Positions 61,960-64,000 of a stretch of 64,000 bases of DNA are shown here, in pieces. Location: NCBI GenBank assembly GCA_025024175.1, contig QCXZ01000137.1, positions 73,160,680 through 73,224,679 on the forward strand. The letters are read 5' to 3'. The translations under genes were made by a program, and so were the position numbers. The notes under the pieces are model-generated. The model had not been told where the DNA came from, ran no database searches, and saw only the letters and a list, made by a program, of their open reading frames with translations. Source of the stretch: Rhyzopertha dominica. Taxonomy: Eukaryota > Arthropoda > Insecta > Coleoptera > Bostrichidae. Each line of letters opens with the position of its first letter. Positions within the stretch are counted from its first letter, which is position 1.

Positions 61960-63244
61960 AAAGTCGTATCTACTGTTATTTGCGACGCGTTGAATACCCG
62001 TGAGATCAATCAATCACCCAAATTCCATGTAGGCAGCATTATTTGAATCTTTGGGGTAATTTATGCCTGCTGAAGTAGAGAGTTTTATAATAAGACGTTT
62101 TAGAAGAAGTAGAAGAGCTGTATGCTGGTATAGGGAGAAAAAAATAAATAAATATTAGCTTGTATGCAATATATGTAGGATTTACAAGGTAGATTGTCGT
62201 TCACAACTATTATTTCTAGTTTTATACTGCATATCTTATTCATTCGCAGAAAAAAACTTGGGGTATTATCTTTACAAAACCCAATTAATTTATGGACATT
62301 TCAGTGCCTAAAAACCTGTGACTATTTGAACTCCAATTTCTCTTCTAGTTTATCTGGTGTAGTAAAAGGCCTTCCGCATAAAATAAGGTATACTTGAGTT
62401 GCGCAGCAGATATAGCAGTATAACTGCCCCTTGTTTAAAATAATAATATAACAATGGGCGTTTTTCTGAAAGCCAGATGCACTCAGCTCAGCGGAAATAA
62501 ACAGCTGACTGCCCCAACATAACCATTGCGATCTTCCCTCTGTCTGTAACAACAAATTAGTGTTTTGATTAGGAAAACGGTATGTATTCCATTTATAAAA
62601 ATGTGTATAATATACCGATGAACCTTTATTTTTAGATTATGCGCAATGGATTTGTCTCTTCCCAAAAAAAGCGACACCACTACTCTATTTTGATCCTGGA
62701 GAGAGAGGAGAGATCCATCCGAGATAACGATAGAAGGAGAACCACAATTATTTTACAAAACAGGACAACTCCATAATTACTGCAGCGATAATTTTCAAAA
62801 TGGTCTTTTTCCAAAGGTCCTAAACGACATTTTCACGTAAGCTATCGTTAGCTAGAATATATATTTCTCTCTCTCCAGGATTCCTGCTTTAAATTTCATG
62901 TTGCGATTCAAAAGTCTCGCTTAGTGTGAAGCGCGCAGTTGCATATGACGCTTTACGCAAGTAGTCGTCACTCACCTTATTACTATACCTGTTGCGCGAC
63001 TCGAGTCTACCTGCATTAAAAGAGTTTATTAAAACATATATGTAATTCCGTAGCCCAGAAGTAAAAAAAAAACTAGAGAGATTTATGAGCAAGCTGGATC
63101 TCACCATTGAAGTACTGTTGCTTCCTTACAAAAAGTAAACAGATAAGTTGATTCTAAAGGGTAGTAGGTGATCTTTAAAGGTGATTGGAAAGATCTTTAT
63201 TAGAAATAAAAAAAATTACACATCACAAAAGCCAATAGTACAAG
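61960..63244. other. No gene recognised
   Basis: Frames of 65-77 residues overlap on both strands around 62.2-62.7 kb with no motif. Confidence 0.45.
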
Positions 63245-63570
63245 AGCTCGTGACAAAAAACTGCAAAAGTTTAGTAATGGCTCATATTTTAGTATGTTGC
63301 AGGCTGCAGTACTTAGGCTGTATATGGGTTGGTACCCACTCTCAGTATCAGGTAGTGGAACAACTGCATGTTAGTGGCACAACGAGCACTCATTTTCGTA
63401 ATCTAAATAATTACGGGGCTATATTTTATAAAATACTTGTAGTACGTGTAACAATTTGACATACTTTAAAGCGCGTTACTGCCAGTTGTATTCCAGTACC
63501 TGACTTTCGGAATGTACCCTAAGTACTACAACATACTAAAATATAGCCATTGCATTTTTTGTCACGAGCT
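63245..63570. mobile_element. 326-bp foldback element
   Basis: The first 16 bases (AGCTCGTGACAAAAAA) are exactly the reverse complement of the last 16, and similarity extends about 60-75 bp inward (blocks atattttagtatgttg and agtacttagg). A roughly 180-bp unique centre separates the arms. No clear target duplication or coding sequence is present. It looks like a foldback MITE of unknown superfamily. Confidence 0.75.
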
Positions 63571-64000
63571 TTCAGGCTATAACAAAAATTAGCAAAGTAG
63601 GCTGCAGCAGTTCCATAACTAAAGTAAATATTAATGGTACACATAGCAATGCATTTTCGCTAAAGTTGTTACTGCACACCGCGGACTTCCCTTTACAAAG
63701 CCACATTCTAGCGCTATTTATTGTCAATTATGTCCGCAGTTAAAGGATTTACGCGCGACTCTCTCGTTATTAACGTAAATCGCAGGCAACTTTGCCCTTT
63801 TCGGGAAGTGCGCTGTATTAACCTATGTCTCGCATGGGAAAACGCCCGGCAGAATCGTAAAGTGCTACCACCTCAAGATGTGTGGGAACATCTCCCCAGG
63901 TGTCATTAGGAGGGCCGCTCGAGCAACTAAATGTGTGAACTTGTGCGGATGAAAACAGCATGGGGTCTTTTCGCATCAGCTCCTAGCGCCGCTTAGTTCT
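63571..64000. other. No gene recognised
   Basis: A 62-residue frame at 63721-63909 has no motif. The sequence becomes GC-richer toward the end; the window edge prevents further judgement. Confidence 0.4.

Noticed and set aside
1..64000. CRISPR arrays, tRNA genes, bacterial operon features
   Set aside because: None seen; composition and transposon content show eukaryotic DNA. tRNA genes could be missed by eye.

Overview
The window is AT-rich eukaryotic DNA that looks like an intergenic or gene-desert stretch of an arthropod genome, most likely an insect. This rests on the kinds of transposable element present: non-LTR reverse transcriptases, Penelope-like elements, hAT and mariner-type DNA elements, and short foldback elements. 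No intact host protein gene, tRNA gene or CRISPR array was recognised. Almost all open frames are short and have no recognisable motif. The identifiable coding sequence is decayed transposon protein. All assignments come from reading motifs by eye; no database search was run.

Layout. 1-5.2 kb: no gene seen. 5.2-7.05 kb: 3' part of a non-LTR retrotransposon (+) with a YADD reverse transcriptase, an (ATT)n tail and an adjoining (AAT)n microsatellite. 9.8-10.55 kb: degenerate inverted repeat. 15.1-16.0 kb: hAT-type non-autonomous element with 8-bp target duplication. 19.2-20.2 kb: broken mariner/Tc1-type transposase (-). 22.6-24.0 kb: unclassified 1.3-kb element flanked by a 12-bp direct repeat, with a second end-less copy at 39.3-40.5 kb. 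24.7-25.5 kb: second hAT-type element with 8-bp duplication. 26.05-26.6 kb: a 179-bp TA-flanked MITE and a hammerhead-like Penelope 3' end. 31.2-32.9 kb: mariner C-terminal and non-LTR RT remnants. 34.1-34.75 kb: element with 38-bp degenerate terminal inverted repeats.

Penelope-rich interval, 36.3-47.1 kb. It holds a (+) GIY-YIG endonuclease relic, a (-) RT relic, a (-) hammerhead-like motif, a striking 0.9-kb palindrome of two outward-facing Penelope 3' ends flanked by a perfect 13-bp duplication, and a long (-) Penelope relic interrupted by foreign DNA that carries a deleted 5S rRNA pseudogene.

47.1-64 kb: two non-LTR RT relics in the same orientation (52.6-54.9 kb), a well-formed type I hammerhead ribozyme fold (about 57.0 kb), and an unusual 4.5-kb block (57.4-61.95 kb). 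That block is bounded by inverted copies of an unclassified repeat and contains an 87-bp tandem array and a nearly full-length 5S rRNA-like sequence. Its right boundary includes a 105-bp hairpin carrying a consensus 5' splice site. A foldback element lies at 63.2-63.6 kb.

The strongest biological theme is self-cleaving hammerhead RNA motifs tied to Penelope-like retroelements and possibly a retrozyme-type element. Low-copy-looking stretches rich in homeodomain-type sites (about 11.1-11.7, 24.2-24.7 and 55.6-55.9 kb) are candidates for conserved non-coding regulatory DNA, but that is inference.
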